From an uncultured Bacteroides sp. (lineage in GTDB: Bacteria; Bacteroidota; Bacteroidia; Bacteroidales; Bacteroidaceae), in contig CAAEFE010000092.1 in NCBI GenBank assembly GCA_900755095.1, positions 14,481 to 78,480 of the forward strand: DNA of 64,000 nt, written 5' to 3'. The translations under genes were made by a program, and so were the position numbers. Shown one piece after another: positions 31,108 through 40,049 of this stretch (position 1 is its first letter; every line of letters begins with the position of its first letter). Below the pieces are notes generated by a model. The model was given only the letters and a program-made list of their open reading frames with translations. It ran no database searches and had not been told where the DNA came from.

Positions 31108-31536
31108 TTAAGGAGTAATATTTTTATTTGCTTGATCTACTATATATTGATTAGCTCTTATTGCTATTTTGTTTCCAAGATATAGTCCAAACAGAAGTAA
31201 TATTAAATAAACTATTGCTTTTTCGTGACTATAGAAGACCAAATATATTGCAAAAAAAATTGCATATATCACATCTATATCCCGGCTAAATTTCAAACAA
31301 AAAGATTTAACAATATTATTTGTTTCAGTTTTCTTTTCTTTCAGACCTTTATTCCTTGACAAAAAGTTTAACATCTTGCCTGTCAGCCATGCAATCCATG
31401 AAATTAGTAATAATATTATAACAATAAACATATATTCAAATTCTCCTAAATCAGGATGGAATAAGCAATGAATTATCATTAAAATACTATTAAAAATAGT
31501 AATTCTCTTAAATATTAATATAAAAATATCTCCCAT
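31108..31536 (-). CDS. Putative immunity membrane protein for the RHS protein (142 aa)
   Basis: A membrane protein with about four hydrophobic segments, placed 9 nt after the stop of the 1077-residue RHS protein. Small genes in this place usually encode the immunity partner of the RHS toxin tip. Its C-terminal 'LFGLYLGNKIAIRANQYIVD' is shared with the 159- and 84-residue genes downstream. A membrane immunity protein would suit a toxin acting at or through the membrane; this is inference. Confidence 0.75.
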   Translation of the reverse strand: MGDIFILIFKRITIFNSILMIIHCLFHPDLGEFEYMFIVIILLLISWIAWLTGKMLNFLSRNKGLKEKKTETNNIVKSFCLKFSRDIDVIYAIFFAIYLVFYSHEKAIVYLILLLFGLYLGNKIAIRANQYIVDQANKNITP

Positions 31537-31545
31537 ATATTGCTT

Positions 31546-34500
31546 TTATTCAAATAGTTTTTTTATCCAATTATAAATATCCCCTACATAATCTGTTGAA
31601 TATTCTTCTCTACCTTCAACTTGATTTGTATGAGTTTCATAAGCATCTTGAGTGGGATCAGGATTTGTTAATTCCATATATGTTCTATCTATAGCTAACC
31701 CTATTATTACTTTTTTCCCAACTTTTATTATTCTCTTTTTATCTTTAGGATCTCTTTTCGGAGCCGGATCACCATTAGGCATCATCCCTGACACGTTAGT
31801 ATCAATACTTTCCGCCACATTCGCCTGATTCCTGTCCAATCCTTCTTTATTCCTCCTGTCTCTTTTTCTTTGGTGCTCATATTCAGGACTAATCGCATTC
31901 TTTGCCTGATAAAATAAAAGAGTTCCAAAGGCATAAGACATTTTAGGAGTATGATTTATAATCTGCCCTAATTCCGCAAATTTCCCCGATGTATGTCTCA
32001 TTATCTGTTGATCTGAAGGCAATCTATAAGATTGCGTGTTCGTCAAAGGATAATAGAATGGTAGAGGAAGAGGGGATGGAACGGGGATGACTTGCTTGCC
32101 ATCAGGATCAATATGCTTCACCGGATTATTTAAACAATACCCGTAAGGAGTAATTGAATAATTCTTTTCACTCATCGGATCTGCCACATGCCATCTTCCC
32201 AATACCGGATCATACATCCGCGCCCCGTAATCATACCAATCCAGACCACCTTTTCTGTCCAGTTCTTTTCCGTTGTACTTGTAAAGCTGAACCGAAGGGG
32301 TGGATGAAGCCAAGATTCCTCCGAACGGATAGTAATGATTCACCTCTTCCGCTTCACGATCTTCATTGTATACGACACGAACATTACCCAAGTAATCTTT
32401 CAAGAAGAAATGATAACTATAGGAAACATCGTCCGCGAAAGAAACAAAACCTTCACCATCGAGAAGAATCTTGTCGAGACTTCCGTTTTCATAGATCGCT
32501 TTACCACAATAATCAGTGGTGGTGATAGAATCTCCCATCGCATGGATGACCTCCAGTTTCGTTCCGTCGGCACTATAAAGATAGCTGATTGTACGTCCGT
32601 CGGTAAACTCTATCGCACTCGGCAAATTTAAGCAATTATACCGGATTCTCGAAATTCCTTTGTTTAAATCTTGAATCAAATTGCCATTTAAATCATAAGC
32701 ATATTCTGCTGATGATCGGATGCCGTCTTTAAAATCAGTGGTACTTCCATACATATTATTCTTTGCGTGGTCTGTCACATTAAGCAAATGATTGCCCTGA
32801 TATGACAGATTCAAGCTATCAATGGCTCCGAAACTTGCCGGGCCGACAGCTCCATTACGACACAAACCGAGAATATTGCCATTCTTATCAAATGAAGTGA
32901 CCTGTTCGTCATAACAGTTCAGGTTGCCGGTCAGATTTTCTCCTTCACCATAGCAGGCATCAGTCATCCTGTTCATGCTGTCATAGGCAAAACGATAACC
33001 TTTACTGATGCCGTCCGTATCATCTTCCTCACTCCGCCATGCTAGGCTACTTATATTGCCATTATAACAGGGGATGCCAGGACTTGCATTATAAGAAATT
33101 TCTTCAGAAAGAAAAAAGCGGCACATCGTTTTTATTACCTGGTCACGGACGTCATACGTATACATTGTATAGGCACCCAATCCTCCCACATCTTTCAAAA
33201 ACACCCGGCGGGCATTGTCATACGTGTAGTAAAGCAAATGATTGGCTCTATACGCATTATCAACGCGGTGATATACATCCCTAAGTTCTCCATCTGCCAG
33301 ATATTCATAGGTATATTCTTCCATGTGCCGCTTTCCGTTCCCAATCTGATAGGTATGTAATCTGGCAAATAACTTTCCAGTATATGTATATGAATAAAAG
33401 TCTGTGTCATACCCGCCCAAATGATTTTGGGAACGTCCCTGTATTATTCTGCCTTTATAGTCATAATATAAGGCACTTGTCAAATATCGCTCATCATCCA
33501 GCACTTTTATTTTAGTCCCGGTCAGTCTCCCTTGTGCGGAGATAAGGGAGGCTTCGTGATTGATATATAAAGAATCATACTGCACTTTACCTATCTTCTC
33601 CAGCCCGAAAGCGAGTTGGGTGTCCGTTGTGAAGTTGTAATCATCATAGTAATTCACTTGTAAAAGAGAAGATAGCGTATAAGGAAAATGCTCTACTTCA
33701 TACCCGGAATGAAGCACTCCGTCTTTCTCCGAAGTCGTTCGATAAGCCCTTACTATGGAATTATCCAATGAAGGAGGATCATTGAATGAACAAAGTCCTG
33801 TTAATGCAAGCCTTCCCTGATTATCATAGAATGTGAACGTCCATTCTTTTTTCTGTGACTGATTTCCATTCTGTGACAATATAACCCTGTCGGCTTTGTC
33901 ATAAACATAACCTATTGCAGCACAGCCAGGTAGTTTCTTCGAAATACAGCGTCCGAAACTATCATACAAGTATTGATATGCGTACAAATCGAGATTTCCT
34001 GCCGATATTTCATCATTAATCATGGGTGGGAGAACATAGCGTATTCTTCCGAAGCGGTCGAATACAAAATAGGTGTCCGCTTGTTGATTCCCTCTACCTA
34101 GCCGGGTCAGTAGCGTACGCCCCTGTTTGTCAACAAAGGTGTAAGTCGGTTTCCCGTCTTCATCCGTGGCCTTTGTCACCTGCAATTCTCCCGACCGATA
34201 ATCTCCTCTGCGAATCAGTGAATCGTTATCATCTATAAAATAGAACGAACAACGCAATGAATCAGCCGGAATATTCGTCAGATATTCCATACGGGCAGGA
34301 TGATCTCCCCAAGCATCCCCCACTCCATATTGTTCTGTAATACGATTTAGAGGGGACGATTCATAGTTAGTTTGCAAATAACTTCTTTTACCTGCATCAT
34401 GATAATCCCACAAGACACCACCCTTCAAATCTTCAGGAGACATGTAAGAAAAGCTAGTATTCGTAGAGAGCCATTGTTTCTCTTTCCGTCCTAAACTATC

Positions 34501-34779
34501 ATATTCTATCAGGTGATGGTGAGCCATAATAGCACCGGCACGGTCTGCTCCATAACTTTGTGCAAAATCGAGCTCACGTCCAAGTCCGTCATAGAATGTT
34601 ATTTCATCATAGTTTTTTTCTTCATCCTCTCCAAGTGGTGTTCGTACATAAATGTAATTATGTTCTCCCGGTATGGAAGCCAGGGTGTCTTTTACGGCTG
34701 TCATGGAAAGATCATTTGCAGAAACAGGTCCTGAAAGCAGGGCTATGGCAAATATAAATAATGATATATGATTTTTCAT
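31546..34779 (-). CDS. RHS-repeat secreted protein with variable C-terminal domain
   Basis: A 1077-residue exported protein (signal peptide about 1-21). The body consists of YD/RHS repeats. The core-domain motif 'YDYGARMYDPVLGRWHVADP' and 'CLNNPVKHIDPDG' (about residues 855-900) marks the end of the RHS shell, and the last 180 residues are the variable part that in polymorphic toxins is the toxin. This end has a Lys/Arg-rich section ('EHQRKRDRRNKEG') but no recognised toxin motif. It lies 13 nt after the other RHS-like gene, as an operon. Confidence 0.88.
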   Translation of the reverse strand: MKNHISLFIFAIALLSGPVSANDLSMTAVKDTLASIPGEHNYIYVRTPLGEDEEKNYDEITFYDGLGRELDFAQSYGADRAGAIMAHHHLIEYDSLGRKEKQWLSTNTSFSYMSPEDLKGGVLWDYHDAGKRSYLQTNYESSPLNRITEQYGVGDAWGDHPARMEYLTNIPADSLRCSFYFIDDNDSLIRRGDYRSGELQVTKATDEDGKPTYTFVDKQGRTLLTRLGRGNQQADTYFVFDRFGRIRYVLPPMINDEISAGNLDLYAYQYLYDSFGRCISKKLPGCAAIGYVYDKADRVILSQNGNQSQKKEWTFTFYDNQGRLALTGLCSFNDPPSLDNSIVRAYRTTSEKDGVLHSGYEVEHFPYTLSSLLQVNYYDDYNFTTDTQLAFGLEKIGKVQYDSLYINHEASLISAQGRLTGTKIKVLDDERYLTSALYYDYKGRIIQGRSQNHLGGYDTDFYSYTYTGKLFARLHTYQIGNGKRHMEEYTYEYLADGELRDVYHRVDNAYRANHLLYYTYDNARRVFLKDVGGLGAYTMYTYDVRDQVIKTMCRFFLSEEISYNASPGIPCYNGNISSLAWRSEEDDTDGISKGYRFAYDSMNRMTDACYGEGENLTGNLNCYDEQVTSFDKNGNILGLCRNGAVGPASFGAIDSLNLSYQGNHLLNVTDHAKNNMYGSTTDFKDGIRSSAEYAYDLNGNLIQDLNKGISRIRYNCLNLPSAIEFTDGRTISYLYSADGTKLEVIHAMGDSITTTDYCGKAIYENGSLDKILLDGEGFVSFADDVSYSYHFFLKDYLGNVRVVYNEDREAEEVNHYYPFGGILASSTPSVQLYKYNGKELDRKGGLDWYDYGARMYDPVLGRWHVADPMSEKNYSITPYGYCLNNPVKHIDPDGKQVIPVPSPLPLPFYYPLTNTQSYRLPSDQQIMRHTSGKFAELGQIINHTPKMSYAFGTLLFYQAKNAISPEYEHQRKRDRRNKEGLDRNQANVAESIDTNVSGMMPNGDPAPKRDPKDKKRIIKVGKKVIIGLAIDRTYMELTNPDPTQDAYETHTNQVEGREEYSTDYVGDIYNWIKKLFE

Positions 34780-34792
34780 ATTTCTTGTTCTT

Positions 34793-37780
34793 TTAATAGG
34801 AATTTACAGAATACCGATAATCATAAGCCTTTATGGTTCGCCCATAATTATCTTTTTGTCTATTGAGCCGCTGTAAGAGGTCATATTCATAATAACTGAC
34901 CACTCCGCACGGATCCGTTACAGAGGTAACTCCGGTCATCGGCTGATACGTATAGGATGTTATTTGCGCCTGTGGCAAAGAAGCTCTTAGACGCACCAGT
35001 TTCGCACGATCCGGTGTGCCGGCTTGCATGAACGGCACGAGGTCTCCTCCCATAGCTGTTCGGACTTCACTAATGGTAGCTCCCTTTATTTCCGCTGCCA
35101 GATGCAAATAGTTGTAGCTCCAAAGGTAAACCGTCTTACCCTCGTTTCTGACAACATATAAAGGATGTCCCAAAGCATCATAATCAATACAATTGTACAC
35201 TTCTCTCAAAGCGCCCTCACCTACCCTTTCCCAGGCAGAATAGCAAGGAAAAAAATGATCGGATACTCCTTTTATAGGAACATATTCATATTTCACCTGT
35301 TTCAGTTGCCGGCTGGTTCCATCATCGGAAATAGAATATTCCTTTTCTTCGACAATCGGAGAAAGTATATGCTTTTGTACCATTTGAGTATATATATCCG
35401 AGCTGGACTCACAGATCCTTTTATAGGTTTGTTTTCTTATTCCTCCATTGGCACTTTCTGAAATTACTTTTATCAAGCCGTCCGGATCATATTCATAATC
35501 AGTCTGCGTACTTATCGGAAAAGAGGGATTGTCGTATAAAGTATCACTCTCGCTTTTCAGCCTGTAATCATACAAATAGACCTTGTATGAGCAACCGTCG
35601 GCATAAGTTATAAATGAGGTCGGGCAAATATAATCAAGAGATGTCCTCATTGATTTTACGTAAAGGTCGGAAGAGCGTTCATAGGTCAGATACTTGCTCG
35701 ATTTTAAAATACCGCCTGCCGAATACAGTTCTTCACAAAGAAGTTTTCCCCGTTCTACCGATCTGGAAGCACAAGGTTCATAAGGCGTTCGGTTCGGAAG
35801 TATGATTGCTTCCGGGGCTTCGTCCATGTGTCCATTATCGAAGTTGGTATATTTAGAACGGATAAAAGATCCGTCCGGTCTTTTTTCAATCACCTCACTG
35901 TAGCCGATATGATTTCCGGAAGAATTGATACATGCCGGTAGCACAGACTGGCTGCTGAATCTTCTTATTATACGTTTTACATCTTTATCCGCCCCGGTAC
36001 CTTCTACCTGATAATCATCAAAATAGTACTTCACCTGTCCTCCCAGACAACCGCTTGAGATTCTTGCTTTTTCTTTATTAACTAAATAATCATCCACATA
36101 AAAGTACTCTTTTTCTACTTTTTCACCACTTTCCAATCCTGTATCACTATTTATTATCTTCTTTATTCTTAGTCCTCCCGCTATTTTCGGCTGGAATGTA
36201 TCCTCGTACCCTTCCCATCGATTCATTTTCACTTGCTTACAATACTCGTGAGGTTCGAAAACGAAACGTGTATATCCTCCCGTGGGATAGTGCAGCCTTT
36301 TCAAAACGCCAAATGTCAAAACATCCGCATTAGGTTCGCGAGAATCGTAATGAGTGGCATAATTATCGGTCATCAAACGATTGTTGTAAAATCCCCAGTG
36401 ATCTACTTTTCCGGACAGATAAGGGGGCAACTGCTCCGGAAAGTCATACTCCATATTAAAATTTCGTCCGTTTGCTCCCCATACAAATTCAGAAACAGAT
36501 TGTAATATCAGGCGCTGTGAGGCGTTGTCATTGTACGAGAAACGGTAATCCCGAATCCACTTTCCTTTCTTATCTTTTATTTCCAGGTTACTCAACTTAT
36601 ACCATTTCAACTTGTCCAAACAATTCGGATAATTATCATCCAAAGGATTATCTGCAAGAAAATTCAGAAAACGATATTTTGGATTTTTGCGCCATAACAT
36701 ATATTGAGAAGCATAAATATCCTGTGAATATCTCAATTCCGTAGTCACTTCACGCGCAAAAGTTATTTCACATTCGGGAAAAGAAATACGGTTGAGATAA
36801 ACCGGAGATATAAGACTTCCCTGATAACTGTCTTCAATGGCCGTATGGCTCGAAGATGAGCACTCCGGAGTCAAGATTCCGCCACCAAATGTAAAAGACC
36901 CCAAATCATCATACAGTGAAATAAACATTTGATTGATAAAATCACCACGCTCGTATGTGTAAGTTATTTCCTGACCGTTAGTCAGGATGATTTTTGTCAG
37001 ATACCAGGCTGTAGCTGTCCAAAAATCCGTAGCTTGCTGAAAAAATCCGATAGAATATTCAATGGCATTCCGTTCTTTACCAAAGATATATTGAGTGCCA
37101 TCTTCAGTAGTCAAAGTAAAACCATCAAAAGAAGGCGAATATCCGGAATATTGAAATGCCGTATTCGCTTTTTCAAACGGAACATCCATCCAATTACCAC
37201 TAAAATCCACTTTTACAGGCCTGTCACATTGCACGATCCATGTTTTGTCACTATTCAACATAAATTTTCCATGGTAATCCAAAAAATTGAAATCGAACTC
37301 GTCCGGCTCAAAATCTGCTCCACCATGACTTTGAGCTGTTTCTTTGAGATAGTCTTGCGTATTCCATTGAGGCGTATTTAATGTTTCGGAATGAAAATAA
37401 TATCCCATATTCATCAAATAGGTATGATTTTTCACATTACAATCATCAGGCTTGCCCTTCACCGTTCTGGATACAACTCCTCCGGTATTTAAATTCCACC
37501 CCATTCCTACCCATCCCGGATGTTGGTCAGGACGTATCCCGGCGGCATGATAATGGAGAGAAAACGGCAATTTAAAATCTCCGACAGGAACTTCATATAT
37601 AGGAACGGATATATCCGGCATACCTGTAAATTTTGAAACCGGAATCTCACCATAAAGTCCCAAGGCCGCTACATTAGGACTAGGTAACGATTGTGAGGAA
37701 GCAGGAATCTGCGCATACATAATATTGTTGCCTAGTAACCCCACTAAAAAAATAAAGATATATAATCTTTTCATATACAA
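34793..37780 (-). CDS. Large secreted RHS/YD-repeat partner protein
   Basis: A 995-residue exported protein with signal peptide ('LYIFIFLVGLLGNNIMYAQ'). The N-terminal domain 'PNVAALGLYGEIPVSKFTGM' with 'PDISVPIYEV' and 'LPFSLHYHAAGIRPDQHPGW' is the family marker of Bacteroidetes RHS partner proteins that precede the toxin-bearing RHS gene. YD-like repeats occur near the C-terminus ('PCGVVSYYEYDLLQRLNRQK'). It probably forms part of the surface shell or delivery complex. Confidence 0.87.
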   Translation of the reverse strand: MYMKRLYIFIFLVGLLGNNIMYAQIPASSQSLPSPNVAALGLYGEIPVSKFTGMPDISVPIYEVPVGDFKLPFSLHYHAAGIRPDQHPGWVGMGWNLNTGGVVSRTVKGKPDDCNVKNHTYLMNMGYYFHSETLNTPQWNTQDYLKETAQSHGGADFEPDEFDFNFLDYHGKFMLNSDKTWIVQCDRPVKVDFSGNWMDVPFEKANTAFQYSGYSPSFDGFTLTTEDGTQYIFGKERNAIEYSIGFFQQATDFWTATAWYLTKIILTNGQEITYTYERGDFINQMFISLYDDLGSFTFGGGILTPECSSSSHTAIEDSYQGSLISPVYLNRISFPECEITFAREVTTELRYSQDIYASQYMLWRKNPKYRFLNFLADNPLDDNYPNCLDKLKWYKLSNLEIKDKKGKWIRDYRFSYNDNASQRLILQSVSEFVWGANGRNFNMEYDFPEQLPPYLSGKVDHWGFYNNRLMTDNYATHYDSREPNADVLTFGVLKRLHYPTGGYTRFVFEPHEYCKQVKMNRWEGYEDTFQPKIAGGLRIKKIINSDTGLESGEKVEKEYFYVDDYLVNKEKARISSGCLGGQVKYYFDDYQVEGTGADKDVKRIIRRFSSQSVLPACINSSGNHIGYSEVIEKRPDGSFIRSKYTNFDNGHMDEAPEAIILPNRTPYEPCASRSVERGKLLCEELYSAGGILKSSKYLTYERSSDLYVKSMRTSLDYICPTSFITYADGCSYKVYLYDYRLKSESDTLYDNPSFPISTQTDYEYDPDGLIKVISESANGGIRKQTYKRICESSSDIYTQMVQKHILSPIVEEKEYSISDDGTSRQLKQVKYEYVPIKGVSDHFFPCYSAWERVGEGALREVYNCIDYDALGHPLYVVRNEGKTVYLWSYNYLHLAAEIKGATISEVRTAMGGDLVPFMQAGTPDRAKLVRLRASLPQAQITSYTYQPMTGVTSVTDPCGVVSYYEYDLLQRLNRQKDNYGRTIKAYDYRYSVNSY

Positions 37781-37900
37781 CTCATTATTAATTATTTCAT
37801 TCTAAATAAAAAAACACAGGCCACACATCAACTATTATCAAATTAACAACCTGCAAAAGGAGCTAACCAAACAACTATTTCGTGCGACCTGTGATCACTT
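37781..37900. other. Intergenic region before the RHS operon
   Basis: AT-rich and without a gene. CACAGG (about 37815) and CCTGTG (about 37888) could pair across a long loop as a terminator for the smalltalk-amidase-HU genes. No consensus promoter for the RHS operon is evident. Confidence 0.4.
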
Positions 37901-38002
37901 TTACAGATTCATCGCATTACCGCCCACAACGCCCAGCACTGCCGAAGCCACCGCAATGACGACTTTCAGAATCATATCCCAAAGGGATCTCTTGACTGCC
38001 AT
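37901..38002 (-). CDS. Smalltalk protein (33 aa)
   Basis: A 33-residue peptide: MAVKRSLWDMILKVVIAVAS, then 'AVLGVVGGNAMNL'. It has a charged start, one membrane helix with small residues and a Gly-rich end, matching the tiny 'smalltalk' family found after N-acetylmuramoyl-L-alanine amidase genes in Bacteroides. An AAGGAGGT ribosome-binding site (38011-38018 on the opposite strand) lies 8 bases before the ATG, unusually strong for this genus. A role with the amidase, as a holin-like helper, is inference. Confidence 0.85.
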   Translation of the reverse strand: MAVKRSLWDMILKVVIAVASAVLGVVGGNAMNL

Positions 38003-38145
38003 AACTTTACACACCTCCTTTCCATACGCTCTTTGAAGAATTAATTACTTTTAATCACTAATTACATTTAATGATTAGTTACTTTCAATGATCTATCACT
38101 TCCTGAAAACTCTCTTACCTTATTTTCCTGTTATCCTACTGAAAA

Positions 38146-38613
38146 TTAGTCCTCTACGTGACTGGAAGCTCCAAACTCCGCTTTCACCTCAAAGCACGGA
38201 CACGCTTTGATCCATTCTTCCGGCTCAATCTCCCCGTTTCCGTTGCGGTCGGGACTTAAATCGCGATGACCGCACACCCGGCTACCAGGATAAGTCTCAA
38301 GTAATTGATGAACCAGCAGCTTGAGTGCCGCCCGTTGTTCCGGTGTCCGCGTGTCTGCCGGAGAGCCGTGGCCATCCAAACCGCCTTCGTAGCAGATACC
38401 TACACTGTTCAAGTTGAATCCTTTCACGTGCGCACCGATACGTTCAATCGGTCGGGTGAGGTGCACTGTTCCGTCTTTGCGAATGTAGTAGTGATAACCT
38501 GTTCCGTTAAACCCACGCCGCCGATGTTGAGTTTCCAGATCATCCGGGGTGAGCGAACGGTCGGCACGAGTGGCGGAACAGTGGATCACGATCAAATCAA
38601 TCTTTCTCATCAT
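38146..38613 (-). CDS. N-acetylmuramoyl-L-alanine amidase (amidase_2, T7 lysozyme-like)
   Basis: A 155-residue peptidoglycan amidase. Zinc ligands are the His in 'LIVIHCSATR' (about residue 10), the His in 'VCGHRDLSPD' and the Cys in 'KACPCFEV', the H/H/C set of T7 lysozyme. There is no signal peptide, so export would need help. The frame opens at 38646, but family members usually begin at the MMRKIDLIV methionines, which I chose. It lies between HU-like and smalltalk genes, a conserved Bacteroides set. Confidence 0.92.
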   Translation of the reverse strand: MMRKIDLIVIHCSATRADRSLTPDDLETQHRRRGFNGTGYHYYIRKDGTVHLTRPIERIGAHVKGFNLNSVGICYEGGLDGHGSPADTRTPEQRAALKLLVHQLLETYPGSRVCGHRDLSPDRNGNGEIEPEEWIKACPCFEVKAEFGASSHVED

Positions 38614-38663
38614 AGTGCCACTGTTTTTCTTATCAGTTGTAAGCATTATCTACACTCTATGAA

Positions 38664-39179
38664 TTAAGCTGCCGGGTCCGGAGCTTCACCGCTACCGCCT
38701 CCACTGCCTCCACCGACATCTTCTCCACCACCTTCATCACCGGGATCTTCACCATCGGTTTTCTTCTTCTTGGGTGCGTCGAGATCCAGAAACTCGATTT
38801 TCTCACCGGCACGGGTAGACGTCAGATTAGGACGAACACTACTCGAAGGACGGAAATTGATATTGACCGTTTTGATGTTCTTCATCGTACACTCATCTTT
38901 CGTGTCCACTCCCCGCGTGGTAGCGGAAAGGCTGAATACACCAAAATCATGGATATTGACGGATTTACCGTCGAACAGCGCCGTACGCATCGCTTCTACG
39001 AGATTAGTCAGCACACTCTGAATGTCACCCAGCGACAGGGAACTTTTCTCTTTCATCGTGTAAGCAAGTTTATCCAGGTCTACACTCTGTCCCTGCGTCA
39101 CAAGTTGCGGATGATACTTCACCACCCCATCAACCTTTCTCGGGTCTTTACGACCCATTCTTTTAAATGGTATTGCCAT
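38664..39179 (-). CDS. HU-like DNA-binding protein with Gly-rich tail
   Basis: A 171-residue member of the HU/IHF-like family typical of Bacteroides (HU-CCDC81-like). The DNA-binding fold covers about 1-125, with 'LDKLAYTMKEKSSLSLGDIQ' and 'VEAMRTALFDGKSVNIHDFG' in the helices and arm. A long acidic and Gly/Ser-rich tail (about 138-171) follows. It lies 17 nt before the amidase gene on the same strand. Confidence 0.9.
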   Translation of the reverse strand: MAIPFKRMGRKDPRKVDGVVKYHPQLVTQGQSVDLDKLAYTMKEKSSLSLGDIQSVLTNLVEAMRTALFDGKSVNIHDFGVFSLSATTRGVDTKDECTMKNIKTVNINFRPSSSVRPNLTSTRAGEKIEFLDLDAPKKKKTDGEDPGDEGGGEDVGGGSGGGSGEAPDPAA

Positions 39180-39474
39180 GATAAATTAAAAATTGAGAAT
39201 TAATAATTGAAAAATAAATATTACAAACCGCGGTTACCGCAATCAATATCGGAAGAGAGGAACGAGCTCTGTTTCTTTTTCTTTCGATACCTCAAAGATA
39301 GCGTATTATAAGGGGATGAAATGACGTACTTTGTCTTACTTTGACCTAGTTTGTCTTACTTTCATTCAGAATGTATTTACTTTTATTCAGAGTGATTTTA
39401 TTTGACTTATATACTTGGACAAGCGGGAGATTTTCCGTATATTTGGAATACGATAAAATTAATTTTCCGAAGAT
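39180..39474. other. Divergent regulatory region with paired direct repeats
   Basis: There is no gene in this 295-bp stretch. It holds two pairs of direct repeats: TTTGTCTTACTTT at 39330-39342 and 39350-39362 (period 20), and ATTCAGAxTG followed by TTTA at 39364 and 39385 (period 21). The promoter of the DUF4248 gene is at 39415-39445. Confidence 0.6.
39415..39445 (+). promoter_or_regulatory. Promoter for the DUF4248 gene
   Basis: TTG at 39415-39417, a 20-bp gap and TATATTTG at 39438-39445, 29 bp before the ATG. The 15-bp string TTTTCCGTATATTTG (39431-39445) recurs exactly at the promoter at 42851-42865. Confidence 0.7.
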
Positions 39475-39720
39475 ATGAAAGCAGAAAAAGAAGAGATAGC
39501 GGAGGAGCCGTTTGTCATACGTCCGTATTTGAAATCGGAGCTGGCACATTTATACAATCCTTATGTACCGTTGGTGTATGCCATGCGGAAAATGAGGGAG
39601 TGGATCAGAAATAACAAGGAATTATATGACGCAATGTATAGCGGCGGCGAAGGAAAGAACGACCACGCTTACAGCGCAAGACAGGTACGACTCATCGTGA
39701 GGTATCTCGATGAGCCATGA
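39475..39720 (+). CDS. DUF4248 protein
   Basis: An 81-residue protein of the DUF4248 family, small helical proteins common in Bacteroides beside HU, amidase and VirE-type genes. Markers are 'FVIRPYLKSELAHLYNP' (about 13-29) and 'ALRK'-like 'YAMRKMREWI', ending 'ARQVRLIVRYLDEP'. It may bind DNA; the function is not known. The stop codon TGA is followed in the same frame by a 56-codon extension made of a 7-residue repeat. Confidence 0.88.
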   Translation: MKAEKEEIAEEPFVIRPYLKSELAHLYNPYVPLVYAMRKMREWIRNNKELYDAMYSGGEGKNDHAYSARQVRLIVRYLDEP

Positions 39721-39741
39721 ATCTCTTTAGGGCAAGTGCTG

Positions 39742-39825
39742 ATTAGCTATAACGAAAATAAAATTAGCTATAATGAAATCGAGATTAGCTATAATGAAAT
39801 CAGAATTAGCTATAATGAAGCTTAT
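39742..39825 (+). repeat. 4 x 21-bp tandem repeat (ATTAGCTATAATGAAAT...)
   Basis: Four units start at 39742, 39763, 39784 and 39805, each exactly 21 bp (two helical turns) and sharing ATTAGCTATAAYGAA. In the frame of the preceding DUF4248 gene they read ISYNENK, ISYNEIE, ISYNEIR, ISYNEAY, continuing open to a TAA at 39886-39888. GTG at 39736 could start a 50-residue peptide. It may be an iteron-like protein-binding array or a coding heptad repeat. Confidence 0.85.
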
Positions 39826-39875
39826 ATAATAATGTACACGTGCGCGGGCGCGAGAGAATATTCTTTTTATATAGA

Positions 39876-39926
39876 AAAAAGCGTGTAATTGAGGTGGAGG
39901 GGTTCCACCTCAATTACACGCTTTTT
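39876..39926. terminator. Perfect 23-bp hairpin
   Basis: Arms 39876-39898 and 39904-39926 are perfectly complementary around a 5-nt loop, beginning with AAAAA and ending with TTTTT. This is a very strong bidirectional terminator. It closes the DUF4248 transcript and contains the TAA that ends the repeat frame. Confidence 0.85.
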
Positions 39927-39990
39927 CCATCAAATAAAATCTATAAAGAGAATAAACAGCATAAGTAAATGACAGGAACAAAATAAAACG

Positions 39991-39998
39991 TACCTTTG
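39991..39998 (+). promoter_or_regulatory. -7 box before the frameshifted gene
   Basis: TACCTTTG fits TAnnTTTG and lies 52 bp before the ATG at 40050. No strong -33 box is visible. Confidence 0.6.
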
Positions 39999-40049
39999 CG
40001 TCTTTTTAAACCAACATTTTTTAACAGTAATCAAATAACACTTAAAATC

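Noticed and set aside
39742..39825. Possible CRISPR array
   Set aside because: The 21-bp units are tandem with no spacers and no cas genes.
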